Shown one piece after another: positions 1 through 9,025 of a DNA stretch of 64,000 nt. Position numbers and translations under genes: made by a program. How positions within the stretch are numbered: the first letter of the stretch is position 1; each line of letters begins with the position of its first letter. Source of the DNA: Bacteroides sp. (lineage in GTDB: Bacteria; Bacteroidota; Bacteroidia; Bacteroidales; Bacteroidaceae); contig JAJQAY010000128.1 of NCBI GenBank assembly GCA_021203515.1, positions 1-64,000 of the forward strand, read 5' to 3'. Under the pieces are notes generated by a model. That model was not told the origin of the DNA. It did not search any database and saw only the letters and a program-made list of their open reading frames with translations.

Positions 1-19
1 AAGGAAGACGAAAGAAAAA

Positions 20-57
20 GAGGCTGACTGACATTTGCATTGTTAGACAGCCCCTTT
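20..57 (-). terminator. rpsA rho-independent terminator
   Basis: Read on the minus strand, a GGCTGTCTAAC arm pairs with GTCAGTCAGCC with two mismatches. A T-rich run follows directly. It lies about 25 bases past the rpsA stop, as expected for an intrinsic terminator. Confidence 0.65.
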
Positions 58-82
58 CCTTACTATATAGAAGTTTGATTAA

Positions 83-1882
83 TTACTTCTTTCCGGCTTC
101 CATCTGCTCTTTCAAAGCAGCCAAAGCATCGATGTCACCCAAAGTAGTAGAAGCAGCCTGGTTCTGGATAGAAGCAGTTTCTTTACGCTTGCTGCCACCG
201 GTTGACTTCTTGGTTGAAGCTTTCTTTTCAGCTCTTTCTTCTGCCTTTGCTACATCTTCGAAGATGCGGCTGTGAGAAAGAATGATGCGCTTAGCATCCC
301 CGTTGAACTCGATAACTTTGAATTCAAGTTTCTCGTCCAACTGAGCTTGTGAGCCGTCTTCCTTAACAAGGTGTTTCGGAGTAGCGAAACCTTCTACGCC
401 ATAAGGCAGAGCAACAACAGCACCCTTATCCAGCATTTCGATGATAGTACCTTCGTGTACCGAACCTACTGTGAATACAGTTTCGAATACATCCCAGGGG
501 TTTTCTTCGAGTTGCTTGTGACCAAGGCTCAAGCGACGGTTTTCCTTGTCGATTTCCAATACCTGTACGTCGATGTCGGCACCAATCTGAGTAAATTCAG
601 AAGGATGTTTCATTTTCTTCGTCCAAGACAGGTCGGAGATATGGATTAAGCCGTCAACACCTTCTTCGATTTCTACGAATACACCGAAGTTAGTGAAGTT
701 GCGAACTTTTGCAGTGTGCTTGCTGCCGATAGGATACTTCTCTTCGATAGTTTCCCAAGGATCAGCTTTCAGTTGCTTGATGCCGAGAGACATCTTACGT
801 TCTTCGCGGTCCAAAGTCAAGGCTACAGCCTCTACTTCGTCGCCCGCCTTCATGAAGTCTTGAGCAGAACGCAAGTGCTGGCTCCAAGACATTTCAGATA
901 CGTGGATCAAACCTTCAACGCCCGGAGCGATTTCGATGAATGCACCGTAGTCAGTCATAACGACTACTTTACCCTTCACGTGGTCACCCACTTTCAACTC
1001 TTCGCTCAAAGCATCCCAAGGATGCGGAGTGAGTTGCTTCAAGCCGAGAGCGATACGCTTCTTCTCGTCATCGAAGTCGAGGATAACGACGTTGAGCTTC
1101 TGGTCGAGTTTAACCACCTCTTTCGGATCGCTAACGCGGCCCCAAGAAAGGTCGGTGATGTGGATCAAACCGTCTACGCCACCCAGGTCGATAAATACAC
1201 CATAGGAAGTGATATTCTTAACGGTACCTTCGAGGACTTGTCCTTTTTCGAGCTTACCGATAATTTCTTTCTTCTGTTGTTCCAGTTCAGCTTCGATAAG
1301 AGCCTTGTGAGAAACAACGACATTCTTGAATTCCTGGTTGATTTTAACAACTTTGAATTCCATAGTTTTGCCAACGAATACATCGTAGTCGCGGATAGGC
1401 TTCACGTCAATCTGAGAACCCGGCAAGAATGCTTCGATGCCGAATACGTCTACGATCATACCACCCTTCGTGCGGCACTTGATGTAACCCTTGATAATTT
1501 CTTCGTTTTCCAACGCAGCGTTCACGCGATCCCAAGAACGGGTAGCACGAGCTTTGCGGTGAGACAGAACCAACTGTCCTTTTTTGTCTTCCTGGTTTTC
1601 GATGTATACTTCCACCGTATCACCTACTTTCAGGTCGGGATTGTAGCGGAACTCATTCAAAGGAATGATACCGTCTGATTTGTAACCGATGTTCACAACT
1701 ACTTCACGCTTGTTCATTGCGATTACGGTTCCGTCAACTACCTCGCGGTCGTTAACTTTGTTCAGCGTGTTGTCATACGCCTTTTCCAAGTCTTCGTGAC
1801 TTGCGCTTGCTACGGTTTCACCGTTTTCGTAAGCATTCCAGTTGAAGTCTTCAATGGGAGCAACATTTTTTAAATTTTCCAT
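83..1882 (-). CDS. rpsA: 30S ribosomal protein S1
   Basis: Ribosomal protein S1 of 599 residues binds mRNA on the 30S subunit and helps start translation, which matters in Bacteroides because Shine-Dalgarno sites are weak. Six S1 (OB-fold) repeats can be read in order. They start near VVDGTVIAMNKREVVVNIG and IIKGYIKCRTKGG, then VLEGTVKNITSYGVFIDLGG, HVKGKVVVMTDYGAFIEI, KHTAKVRNFTNFGVFVEI and VHEGTIIEMLDKGAVVAL. A lysine-rich tail follows. The open frame extends upstream to 2014, but the start MENLKNVAPIEDFN at 1882 is preferred: a strong promoter lies between the two, and the 44 extra residues do not resemble S1. It is separated from coaW by a leader of about 155 bases and ends in its own terminator, so it is probably monocistronic. 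Confidence 0.95.
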   Translation of the reverse strand: MENLKNVAPIEDFNWNAYENGETVASASHEDLEKAYDNTLNKVNDREVVDGTVIAMNKREVVVNIGYKSDGIIPLNEFRYNPDLKVGDTVEVYIENQEDKKGQLVLSHRKARATRSWDRVNAALENEEIIKGYIKCRTKGGMIVDVFGIEAFLPGSQIDVKPIRDYDVFVGKTMEFKVVKINQEFKNVVVSHKALIEAELEQQKKEIIGKLEKGQVLEGTVKNITSYGVFIDLGGVDGLIHITDLSWGRVSDPKEVVKLDQKLNVVILDFDDEKKRIALGLKQLTPHPWDALSEELKVGDHVKGKVVVMTDYGAFIEIAPGVEGLIHVSEMSWSQHLRSAQDFMKAGDEVEAVALTLDREERKMSLGIKQLKADPWETIEEKYPIGSKHTAKVRNFTNFGVFVEIEEGVDGLIHISDLSWTKKMKHPSEFTQIGADIDVQVLEIDKENRRLSLGHKQLEENPWDVFETVFTVGSVHEGTIIEMLDKGAVVALPYGVEGFATPKHLVKEDGSQAQLDEKLEFKVIEFNGDAKRIILSHSRIFEDVAKAEERAEKKASTKKSTGGSKRKETASIQNQAASTTLGDIDALAALKEQMEAGKK

Positions 1883-1947
1883 TAATAATAAATTGTTTAA
1901 CTCGTTAATTAAGTGAGACTTTATATTGACTCGTAATAAATCGGGCG

Positions 1948-1980
1948 CAAAGATAGGAGTATTTTCTTGGACCACAAAGG
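1948..1980 (-). promoter_or_regulatory. rpsA promoter (-33/-7, Bacteroidetes type)
   Basis: On the minus strand TTTG at 1980-1977 and TATCTTTG at 1955-1948 are separated by 19 bases, matching the Bacteroidetes TTTG / TAnnTTTG consensus. It lies about 65 bases before the ATG at 1882 and rules out the longer reading frame that would begin at 2014. Confidence 0.75.
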
Positions 1981-2038
1981 TTATGTTAGAAAAATGTCCG
2001 GTCTTTGTGCCCAATTACTAAAAATATTTCTACCTCCG

Positions 2039-2866
2039 TCAGGCCTTCTCCATGATATATACCAGTGCTGCTCCGATGGCTGTCCGATATTCGGCATAGG
2101 GCGGAATGTGGAAGCGGACGTGATAGATGCTTTCCATCTTGGGGAATACCTCCCGGCATTGGGGCAACTGAGTAAGATTACCAATCAATACAAAATCCTG
2201 CACCGGACTGTTTAGGGCTGCCAATACTGCCGCGCCGCCGATGGTCTGGAGCACCGTATAGATAAGGCCGCAGGCTATATCTTCTTGAGAAGCGTTGCTG
2301 TCCGCCTTGCCAAACAAGGAGGCCGTTGCCGACACCGGCAAGTCGGGCAGGGTATTGTTGCAGATGTCGCCTATTTGCAGATTTACGCGGGTGACGTCTC
2401 CCTTGGTAGCCAGTTCCGCCACCTGAAGAATGTTATGAGTTTTCAGCAGCAGACGCGAAAGTCCCTGCAAGGTTCCACCGCCGATGCCCATACCTCCGAT
2501 GTACTGGATGGCATCGCCGTCAATCCGGACAAAGGATGTACCTGTACCCATGCTGACTACAATCATCCGGTCGATGTCCGTGGCATGACGGGCACCGAGG
2601 CCGTTGGCTATGAACTCGTTCGCCTTTCCGGTGGGGAATCCGTACAGCGGACTGTCCACAAAGGCACTGCCCACACCGGTCAGCATCACTTGCTCCACGT
2701 CGGAAAGCTGAATGCCGTTATCATAGATATACTTGCCGAACGCGCCGAACAGAGAAGTCACCGGGTCGGCTGCCGTGATAAACATCGGAGACTGTATCTG
2801 CCCTTCGTTCATTCCTACGATTTTGGTGGTGCTTCCGCCAACGTCTATACCTATTACAATTCCCAT
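2039..2866 (-). CDS. coaW: Type II pantothenate kinase
   Basis: Phosphorylates pantothenate with ATP, the first step of coenzyme A synthesis, in the cytosol. The protein has 275 residues, the usual size of the bacterial type II (PanK-II, eukaryote-like) family. It begins with the ASKHA phosphate-1 motif GIVIGIDVGGSTTKIVGM. It also carries VVSMGTGTSFV (phosphate-2 type) and GIGGGTLQGLSRLLL, both typical of this family. The C-terminal AVLAALNSPVQDFVLIGNLTQLP segment is the adenosine-binding part. It follows the DUF5686 gene on the same strand with about 40 bases between, and a TACCTTTG -7 element at 2894-2887 suggests its own promoter. The symbol coaW follows usage for type II enzymes. Other ASKHA kinases are less likely. 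Confidence 0.85.
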   Translation of the reverse strand: MGIVIGIDVGGSTTKIVGMNEGQIQSPMFITAADPVTSLFGAFGKYIYDNGIQLSDVEQVMLTGVGSAFVDSPLYGFPTGKANEFIANGLGARHATDIDRMIVVSMGTGTSFVRIDGDAIQYIGGMGIGGGTLQGLSRLLLKTHNILQVAELATKGDVTRVNLQIGDICNNTLPDLPVSATASLFGKADSNASQEDIACGLIYTVLQTIGGAAVLAALNSPVQDFVLIGNLTQLPQCREVFPKMESIYHVRFHIPPYAEYRTAIGAALVYIMEKA

Positions 2867-2905
2867 AGTCTCAAAATTAGTTGCGGCAAAGGTACAAAAT
2901 AAAAG

Positions 2906-5155
2906 TTACCGGTTGAACAACTCGAACGTGAACTTAACCCCTATTTCCTGATACTCCCAATTGGCAAAGCTGGTGAATACTCCGAAGTCGAAGATATGCG
3001 TGCCGATGCCATAGCCCACTTCAACGTAAGGATTTAAGTGGGGAACGTGCAGCGCATTCAGATACAGGCGCTCGTTCAGTACATATTTGGCATATTTCCT
3101 CAGATGCCGCATCAGCAGGAAAGGTGCTTCATATGTGAAGTGCGCGCGTATATACTTGCGCGAGGAGTTGTACCAGCGACCGTCGAGCAACTGGAACACG
3201 CCGCCTATTTCATCGTTCCATCCCACGGGCAGATTGGAATGGGCCAGGTTGGCAAAGTCCACGAAATACAGCTCCTTCTGGTTGGTGAAGGCGCCCCATC
3301 CGATGCGGTAGTAAATATCACGCATCAGTCCCAGATGGATATTATGCTGGAAATCGACTTCGATGCGCTCATACTTGCCGGTACTGTTTATCACGCCGCT
3401 GATGCCCCGCTCCCAGTTCACCGAGACGGTGGGATACTTGGAACGAAGGTTGATTTTGCGGTCGCCGCTCATATAATAATATTGTCCGGGCGTCCAGATT
3501 ACGCACACGCACGGCGCGAAACTATTATAGGTATGGCGGAACTTCTTCAGCAGACTGGCATCAAAGCCCGGATAAGGAGATGACACGGTTGCAGACATCA
3601 CATTCGGCATATTGGGATAAATCATCTGGAAATTAGAACGATTTGCTTCCGTGCGCCGGTGCATGGAAAGACCGACGTCGAGCGTCAGGCCGTTAACGAC
3701 CTCCCAGCTATTACGAATATGCAAGTACAAGTCCTTGAAGTAATCCAGGTGTATCTGGTTGAAGTCGAAAAGGCTGTCGGGGATAGCCTTCAAGTCGTCC
3801 AGTACGTCACTGCTGTATATGCGGTTATCGTTACCCACATTGACATGCAGCGCCGCCCGCTTGCGGGGCCAGTAGTCAAAGTCCGAACTGATGGACCAGT
3901 AGAACTCTTTCCGCTTGAAGCTGTAACCCAGCTTGGGGACGATGCGCAGCAGGCGGTCGCCGGTGAACAGGCGGTTGTACTTGAACTCCTGCCGATAGGC
4001 AAGGCCGTTGCTACCGCCGTAACTCAGCAAGAACGGATTGATGAGGGGCGAGCAACGCACGCTGCCCATCTGGGCGAGGTCTACCGTATAGCGGCTGACC
4101 AGTGCATCACCGATTTGTCCCCAAAATTCGAGGTTCTTGTTCTTCGGCTTCCGCTGATAAAGAAGCGTGTCGCGATGCATAAAGAAATCGTCGTACAAAG
4201 TCCGCTCGTGTGGAGACAGCGGAATGGGCCGCAGGGCATTGAAGCAGGCGGTATCCCGCCGATAAGCGCTAGTGTCCGTGCGCAAGGTATAGGAGTCTGA
4301 CAAATCATACCGACTCTTCGTACTGTCCCTCCTGACCTCCCGCGAAGGGTCTCGCTGACGTATCTCCTTATAGTCGAGTACGGCCGTATAGCTGCCGTCG
4401 ATGATATTTCCCAGGAAGCGGAAAGTGGCGTTCACATTATAATGAACCGGCAGAAACTCGCCGGGAGTCCCCACCTCGCCCATCTTCAGCAGATTGTCGA
4501 AACGGAGCATTTCCGAACGTCCGGCAAAGCGCATCTCACGCACGCTCCACACGTGGTCACTCACCACCATATAGCCTCCCACAAGTTGGTAACTCTCGCT
4601 CTTGGGCATGAAGCGGATGCGGAACCGGCGGTCGTGCCCCTCTCCCATTATGGAGTCTACATAATAGGTGTAAAACTTAGCGGCATTGTCTATCAACGGG
4701 GAGAGCAGTTTGTCATATAATAAGGTAGAAGAATAGATATTGACATGGAAATACTCGGGCAAGTGTCCGTCCAGTTCCCAAAAACGGGAGGAGGTGCCTA
4801 TGCCGGCTTTCACCTTCTGGTCGTAGATGTCGGGGGCGGTATAGTGCAAATCGCTGTACATCTCCATCATATACTCGCGCACGCCTTTCTTCAGACGGAA
4901 TATGGAAGGAAGAAAACGGAGGAGATGGTTCTTCCGGCGGACATTCACCCAGCCTTTGATGTATAGCTCGGCCCGGTAATCGTCGATGATGCTTTCATAG
5001 AAAGGCGCAAAGAAGACGACTTTCTCCATAATGGAATCGGCAAGAGCCTTCTGCTCGGCATACGTTTCAGGGACATTCGTAGCACCTGCCTCTTGCATGC
5101 CTGCAAGCAAGAAGCAAAGCCCTATCCATATATATAAAAAACGTTTCAACCGCAA
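2906..5155 (-). CDS. DUF5686 family outer-membrane protein
   Basis: A 749-residue protein of the Bacteroidetes DUF5686 family. The N-terminus has a Sec signal (RFLYIWIGLCFLLAGMQEAGA). Next comes an acidic and basic region typical of the family (AELYIKGWVNVRRKNHLLRFLPSIFRLKKG). The C-terminal 400 residues are rich in alternating aromatic and polar strands and end in GVKFTFELFNR, an aromatic-ended beta-barrel terminus. An outer-membrane barrel is therefore likely. The related proteins often carry an N-terminal carboxypeptidase-regulatory-like domain, which is not obvious here. The function is not established. It is the first gene of a minus-strand group with coaW, and a TATATTTG element at 5183-5176 is a plausible promoter. 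Confidence 0.75.
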   Translation of the reverse strand: MRLKRFLYIWIGLCFLLAGMQEAGATNVPETYAEQKALADSIMEKVVFFAPFYESIIDDYRAELYIKGWVNVRRKNHLLRFLPSIFRLKKGVREYMMEMYSDLHYTAPDIYDQKVKAGIGTSSRFWELDGHLPEYFHVNIYSSTLLYDKLLSPLIDNAAKFYTYYVDSIMGEGHDRRFRIRFMPKSESYQLVGGYMVVSDHVWSVREMRFAGRSEMLRFDNLLKMGEVGTPGEFLPVHYNVNATFRFLGNIIDGSYTAVLDYKEIRQRDPSREVRRDSTKSRYDLSDSYTLRTDTSAYRRDTACFNALRPIPLSPHERTLYDDFFMHRDTLLYQRKPKNKNLEFWGQIGDALVSRYTVDLAQMGSVRCSPLINPFLLSYGGSNGLAYRQEFKYNRLFTGDRLLRIVPKLGYSFKRKEFYWSISSDFDYWPRKRAALHVNVGNDNRIYSSDVLDDLKAIPDSLFDFNQIHLDYFKDLYLHIRNSWEVVNGLTLDVGLSMHRRTEANRSNFQMIYPNMPNVMSATVSSPYPGFDASLLKKFRHTYNSFAPCVCVIWTPGQYYYMSGDRKINLRSKYPTVSVNWERGISGVINSTGKYERIEVDFQHNIHLGLMRDIYYRIGWGAFTNQKELYFVDFANLAHSNLPVGWNDEIGGVFQLLDGRWYNSSRKYIRAHFTYEAPFLLMRHLRKYAKYVLNERLYLNALHVPHLNPYVEVGYGIGTHIFDFGVFTSFANWEYQEIGVKFTFELFNR

Positions 5156-5288
5156 TATCTTCTTTATGATTGGGACAAATATAGGAAAAAGTTATTATTC
5201 CTATTTATATTATAGGTATTAAAGATAAAGATAATTCATAACGAAGATACCACGGTTTGTCATGCAAGTATCCAGAGGGAATACAGCT

Positions 5289-5466
5289 CATCTTAGGACT
5301 GAGCATATTTCATCATAGGACTTAGCACCCAAAACACCCGGATGTTTTACCCCAAAACATCCGGATGTTGTGTATCAAAACATGGGGATGTTTTGCACTA
5401 AAACATCCGGGTGTTTTAGGGACTAAGGATATAGGTGAAGGGTGCTAAGGTATAGACTTATCCTAT
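5289..5466. repeat. 22-23 bp phased word array, overall palindromic
   Basis: Two units at 5289 and 5311 share a TAGGACT core 22 bases apart. Four units at 5331, 5354, 5377 and 5400 repeat AAAACATCCGGATGTTTT, itself a palindrome, every 23 bases. Two units at 5423 and 5445 share CTAAGG 22 bases apart. CTTAGCACCC at 5321 and GGGTGCTAAG at 5440 are inverted, so the outer units mirror each other around the central four. It sits in the 705-base spacer between the divergent DUF5686 gene and glnN. That spacer holds no gene that I can see. Confidence 0.8.
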
Positions 5467-5530
5467 TTGAATATAAGTATAGGCAGGAAAACGATTATCA
5501 ACTATCTAGCGATGTAATTGCAGATATGGG

Positions 5531-5665
5531 AATTCAGTTCACCACAGAGCACACAGAGTCCCACAGAGTTTTTTTCTTTTTGAACCACAGATTACACGGA
5601 TTAACACAGATTTAATCTATAAAACTCTGTGAGACTCTGTGTACTCTGTGGTGAAACACTGAATT
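5531..5665. repeat. Long hairpin with CACAGAG-word arms
   Basis: The left arm from 5531 (AATTCAGT, then CACAGAG words about every 10 bases) pairs with a right arm ending near 5665 (ACTCTGTG words, then ACTGAATT). The interior holds CACAGATTA-type words like those of the element at 12512. Same class as the other tandem-word hairpins of the window. Confidence 0.7.
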
Positions 5666-5712
5666 ATCATTTGCCAAAACATTCTTTATCAATTCCTGAA
5701 TCGCAGAAGAAA

Positions 5713-5829
5713 CTGCATGTTTTCAGGAGAACACACCTCAAATCAGGGGGTATCCCCGAGAAAAATACATGTTTTCAGAAGAATACCCCCTAAAAAATAG
5801 GGGTAGTTCAGAAAAAACATGTAATTTTG
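5713..5829 (+). promoter_or_regulatory. glnN upstream repeats and promoter
   Basis: CATGTTTTCAG occurs at 5716 and 5768, exactly 52 bases apart, and a related inverted CTGAAAACATG-like sequence ends at 5822. GGGGTAT and ATACCCCC blocks lie between. TAATTTTG at 5822-5829 fits the Bacteroidetes -7 consensus, 32 bases before the glnN ATG. The repeats may bind a regulator of nitrogen assimilation, but that is inference. Confidence 0.5.
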
Positions 5830-5860
5830 CACCCAACAACCAATAAAAGGAAAGACCGAT

Positions 5861-8049
5861 ATGTCTAAAATGCGATTTTATGCTTTGCAAGAGCTTGCCA
5901 ACCGGCGGCCTCTTGAAGTCACCACCCCTTCAAACAAATTATCCGACTACTACGGCAGTCATGTTTTCGACCGCAAGAAGATGCAGGAATACCTGCCCAA
6001 AGAAGCCTACAAGGCCGTGTCGGACGCCATCGAAAAAGGTACGCCCATCAGCCGCGAAACGGCAGACCTGATAACCAACGGCATGAAAAGCTGGGCTAAA
6101 TCCCTCAACGTAACCCACTACACCCACTGGTTCCAACCCCTGACGGACGGGACGGCCGAGAAGCACGACGGCTTCATCGAATTCGGAGAGGACGGGGATG
6201 TCATCGAGCGCTTCTCCGGAAAGCTCCTCGTTTAGCAAGAACCGGACGCTTCTTCTTTCCCCAACGGCGGCATCCGCAACACCTTCGAAGCTCGCGGATA
6301 TACCGCATGGGACGTTTCGTCTCCGGCATTCGTGGTGGACACCACGCTCTGTATCCCTACCATTTTCATCTCTTATACGGGCGAGGCGCTGGACTACAAG
6401 ACACCGCTGCTCAAAGCACTGGCAGCAGTGGATAAGGCCGCCACGGACGTATGCCAGCTTTTCGACAAGAACATAACGCGCGTCTATACCAATCTGGGTT
6501 GGGAACAGGAATACTTTCTGGTAGACTCCGCGCTCTACAACGCCCGTCCGGACTTGTGCCTGACCGGACGCACCCTGATGGGGCACTCTTCGGTCAAAGA
6601 CCAACAGCTGGAAGACCACTATTTCGGTTCCATCCCGCCGCGCGTCACCGCCTTTATGAAAGAACTGGAACTTGAATGCCACAAGCTGGGCATCCCCGTC
6701 AAGACGCGCCACAACGAAGTAGCTCCCAACCAGTTCGAACTGGCTCCCATCTTTGAAAACGCCAATCTGGCAAACGACCACAATCAACTGGTGATGGACC
6801 TGATGAAGCGTATCGCACGCAAACATAACTTTGCCGTGTTGCTGCACGAAAAGCCTTATAGCGGTGTGAACGGTTCTGGCAAGCACAACAACTGGTCGCT
6901 CTGCACCGACACGGGCATCAACCTCTTTGCCCCGGCAAGAACCCGAAAGGCAACATGCTCTTCCTTACCTTCCTTGTGAATGTGCTGATGATGGTTTATA
7001 AGAACCAGGACTTGCTGCGCGCCTCCATCGTGAGTGCCGGAAACAGCCATCGCCTGGGCGCCAACGAGGCTCCGCCCGCCATCTTGTCCATCTTCCTGGG
7101 CAGGCAGTTGTCTTCCATCCTCGACGAGATAGCCCGCCAGGTGAGCGACAGCAAAATGACTGCCGAAGAAAAGACGACGCTGAAGTTGGGTATCGGCCGT
7201 ATCCCCGAAATCCTGCTCGACACGACAGACCGTAACCGCACCTCTCCATTTGCCTTCACCGGCAACCGCTTCGAGTTCCGTGCCGCCGGTTCGTCTGCCA
7301 ACTGTGCCGCCGCCATGATTGCCATCAATGCAGCGATGGCAAACCAACTGAATGAGTTCAAGGTATCGGTAGACAAGCTCATGGAAGAAGGAGTCGGCAA
7401 GGACGAAGCCATCTTCCGCACGCTCAAAGAGACTATCATTGCTTCCGAACCTATCCGGTTTGAAGGCGACGGCTACTCGGAACAATGGAAGCAGGAAGCC
7501 GCCCGCCGCGGACTGACCAACATCTGCCATGTGCCGGAAGCCCTGATGCACTATATGGACAATCAATCCCGTTCCGTACTTATCGGCGAACGTATCTTCA
7601 ACGAAACGGAACTGGCTTGCCGCCTGGAAGTGGAGCTGGAGAAGTACACCATGAAAGTACAAATCGAGAGCCGCATGCTGGGCGACCTCACCATCAACCA
7701 CATCGTACCGATTGCTGTGACGTATCAGAACCGTCTGCTTGAGAACCTGCGCGGACTGCGCGAAACGTTCTCGCCGGAAGAATACGAAACACTCAGTGCC
7801 GACCGCAAAGAGCTCATCCGCGAAATATCCAACCGGGTAACCGCCATCAAGACGCAGGTGCGCGAAATGACCGAAGCCCGCAAGGTGGCCAACCACATGG
7901 ATAACTTCAAGGATAAAGCGTTTGCCTACGAGGAGACGGTAAGACCTTATCTGGAAAGTATACGCGACCACATCGACCATCTCGAAATGGAGGTTGATGA
8001 CGAGATATGGCCGCTGCCGAAGTATAGGGAGTTGCTGTTTACGAAATGA
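5861..8049 (+). pseudogene. glnN: Type III glutamine synthetase, interrupted twice
   Basis: Glutamine synthetase GSIII joins ammonia to glutamate using ATP. Restored, the gene encodes 729 residues, the normal GSIII length. It starts MSKMRFYALQELANRRP and includes FPNGGIRNTFEARGYTAWD, the family motif around NEVAPNQFELAPIFE, and KHNNWSLCTDTG. Two lesions are visible. An amber codon at 6233-6235 replaces the Gln expected in KLLVQQEPDASSFPNGG. One G is missing from the CCCGG run at 6931-6935, so NLFAPGKNPKGNMLFLTF is read out of frame until the rest continues from about 6955 to 8049. Everything else is intact and highly conserved, so a recent mutation or sequence error is more likely than old decay. 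The adjacent -7 element and repeats suggest independent transcription. Confidence 0.9.
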
Positions 8050-8056
8050 TAATCCA

Positions 8057-8150
8057 TTTAGGTATTAGGTATTAGGTATTAGGTATTAAGCTGCGCCATA
8101 ATCTGCATAGCTAATACCTAATACCTAATACCTAAAACCTAATACTTAAT
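8057..8150. repeat. Tandem-heptamer hairpin (TTAGGTA arms)
   Basis: The left arm is about four copies of a 7-base word (TTAGGTA phase), and the right arm is its complement (TACCTAA words). The loop is CTGCGCCATAATCTGCATAG. The same loop, at 18 of 20 bases, occurs in reverse orientation in the element at 48400. It lies just after glnN and could end transcription. Confidence 0.8.
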
Positions 8151-8211
8151 TTTCTCCTTCCCTTTCTGCATGTTTTTGTCACTTTTGTGTAATATTTAAT
8201 TTTTTTCTTTT

Positions 8212-8219
8212 TACATTTG
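8212..8219 (+). promoter_or_regulatory. -7 element before the Crp-type gene
   Basis: TACATTTG matches the TAnnTTTG consensus and lies 29 bases before the ATG at 8248. A TTTG occurs at 8184-8187, slightly further upstream than the ideal spacing. Confidence 0.55.
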
Positions 8220-8247
8220 TGTTTTACAACAGAGTTTTTCAGCACCT

Positions 8248-8949
8248 ATGGTAAAAATGAATTTATCGGATATTAATGTTCCGGAGTTGATTCCCGATAT
8301 CTGGTCACCCCTGAATGAAGAGCAGCGAGAGTTTCTCGCTAACCACTTTACACTCCAAAATTACAAGAAAAACGAAATTATCCATTGTGAAGGCGAGACC
8401 CCTACGCACCTGATGTGCCTGCTGAGTGGGAAAGTCAAGATTTACAAAGACGGCGTGGGAGGAAGAGGCCAGATTATCCGCATGATTAAGCCATCCGAAT
8501 ACTTCGGCTATCGCCCCTATTTCATCAAATCCGATTATGTTACTGCTGCTTCTGCATTCGAGCCTTCCCTTGTCTGCCTGATACCCATGACCGCAATCAT
8601 GACCCTGATATCACAAAACAATGACTTGGCGATGTTCTTCATCAAGCAGTTGTCCATGGACTTAGGCGTTGCCGACGAACGCACGGTGAACCTGACGCAA
8701 AAACATATTCGCGGACGATTGGCGGAATCACTAATCTTCCTCAAAGAGAGCTACGGTCTGGAAGAAGACGGCTCCACGCTGAGTGTCTATCTTTCGCGCG
8801 AAGACCTTGCCAACCTGTCTAATATGACAACCTCCAACGCCATCCGCACCCTGTCGCAGTTTGCCACCGAAAGGCTGATTACAATCGACGGACGGAAAAT
8901 CAAAATCATTGATGAGGAGAAGCTGAAGAAGATAAGCAAAATAGGCTAA
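8248..8949 (+). CDS. Crp/Fnr-family transcriptional regulator
   Basis: A 233-residue cytosolic regulator. Residues from about 30 to 130 form the cyclic-nucleotide-binding-like beta roll (KNEIIHCEGETPTHLMCLLSGKVKIYKDG, ending FEPSLVCLIP). A dimerisation helix follows (ISQNNDLAMFFIKQLSMDLG). The C-terminus holds a winged helix-turn-helix (LSREDLANLSNMTTSNAIRTLSQFATERLI, then DGRKIKIID). No cysteine cluster for an Fe-S cofactor is seen, so the ligand is unknown. The gene has its own -7 element and an intrinsic terminator right after its stop, so it is probably a single-gene transcript. Targets cannot be told from the sequence; the neighbouring glnN and GH20 genes are possible but unproven. Confidence 0.85.
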   Translation: MVKMNLSDINVPELIPDIWSPLNEEQREFLANHFTLQNYKKNEIIHCEGETPTHLMCLLSGKVKIYKDGVGGRGQIIRMIKPSEYFGYRPYFIKSDYVTAASAFEPSLVCLIPMTAIMTLISQNNDLAMFFIKQLSMDLGVADERTVNLTQKHIRGRLAESLIFLKESYGLEEDGSTLSVYLSREDLANLSNMTTSNAIRTLSQFATERLITIDGRKIKIIDEEKLKKISKIG

Positions 8950-8955
8950 TAGTGA

Positions 8956-8988
8956 CTAAGGTTGTCTCCCCCGACAACTTTAGTTTTC
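8956..8988 (+). terminator. Intrinsic terminator after the Crp-type gene
   Basis: CTAAGGTTGTC at 8956 pairs with GACAACTTTAG at 8973-8983 (one G-U pair), followed by TTTT. It starts 7 bases after the stop codon. Confidence 0.75.
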
Positions 8989-9025
8989 CGGCATAAAACA
9001 ATTTATAACTTAACACATCGAAATC

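Noticed and set aside
716..1678. Plus-strand open frame of 320 codons
   Set aside because: It is antisense to rpsA, whose six S1 domains are clear.
1882..2014. Longer rpsA start at 2014
   Set aside because: A perfect -33/-7 promoter lies downstream of that codon, and the added residues do not match S1.
5331..5420. CRISPR-like array
   Set aside because: The repeated unit is 18 bases with only 5 bases between, no spacers of usual length and no cas gene; it is a phased tandem repeat.
6856..7980. Minus-strand open frame of 374 codons
   Set aside because: It is antisense to the conserved glnN sequence and has no recognisable family features.
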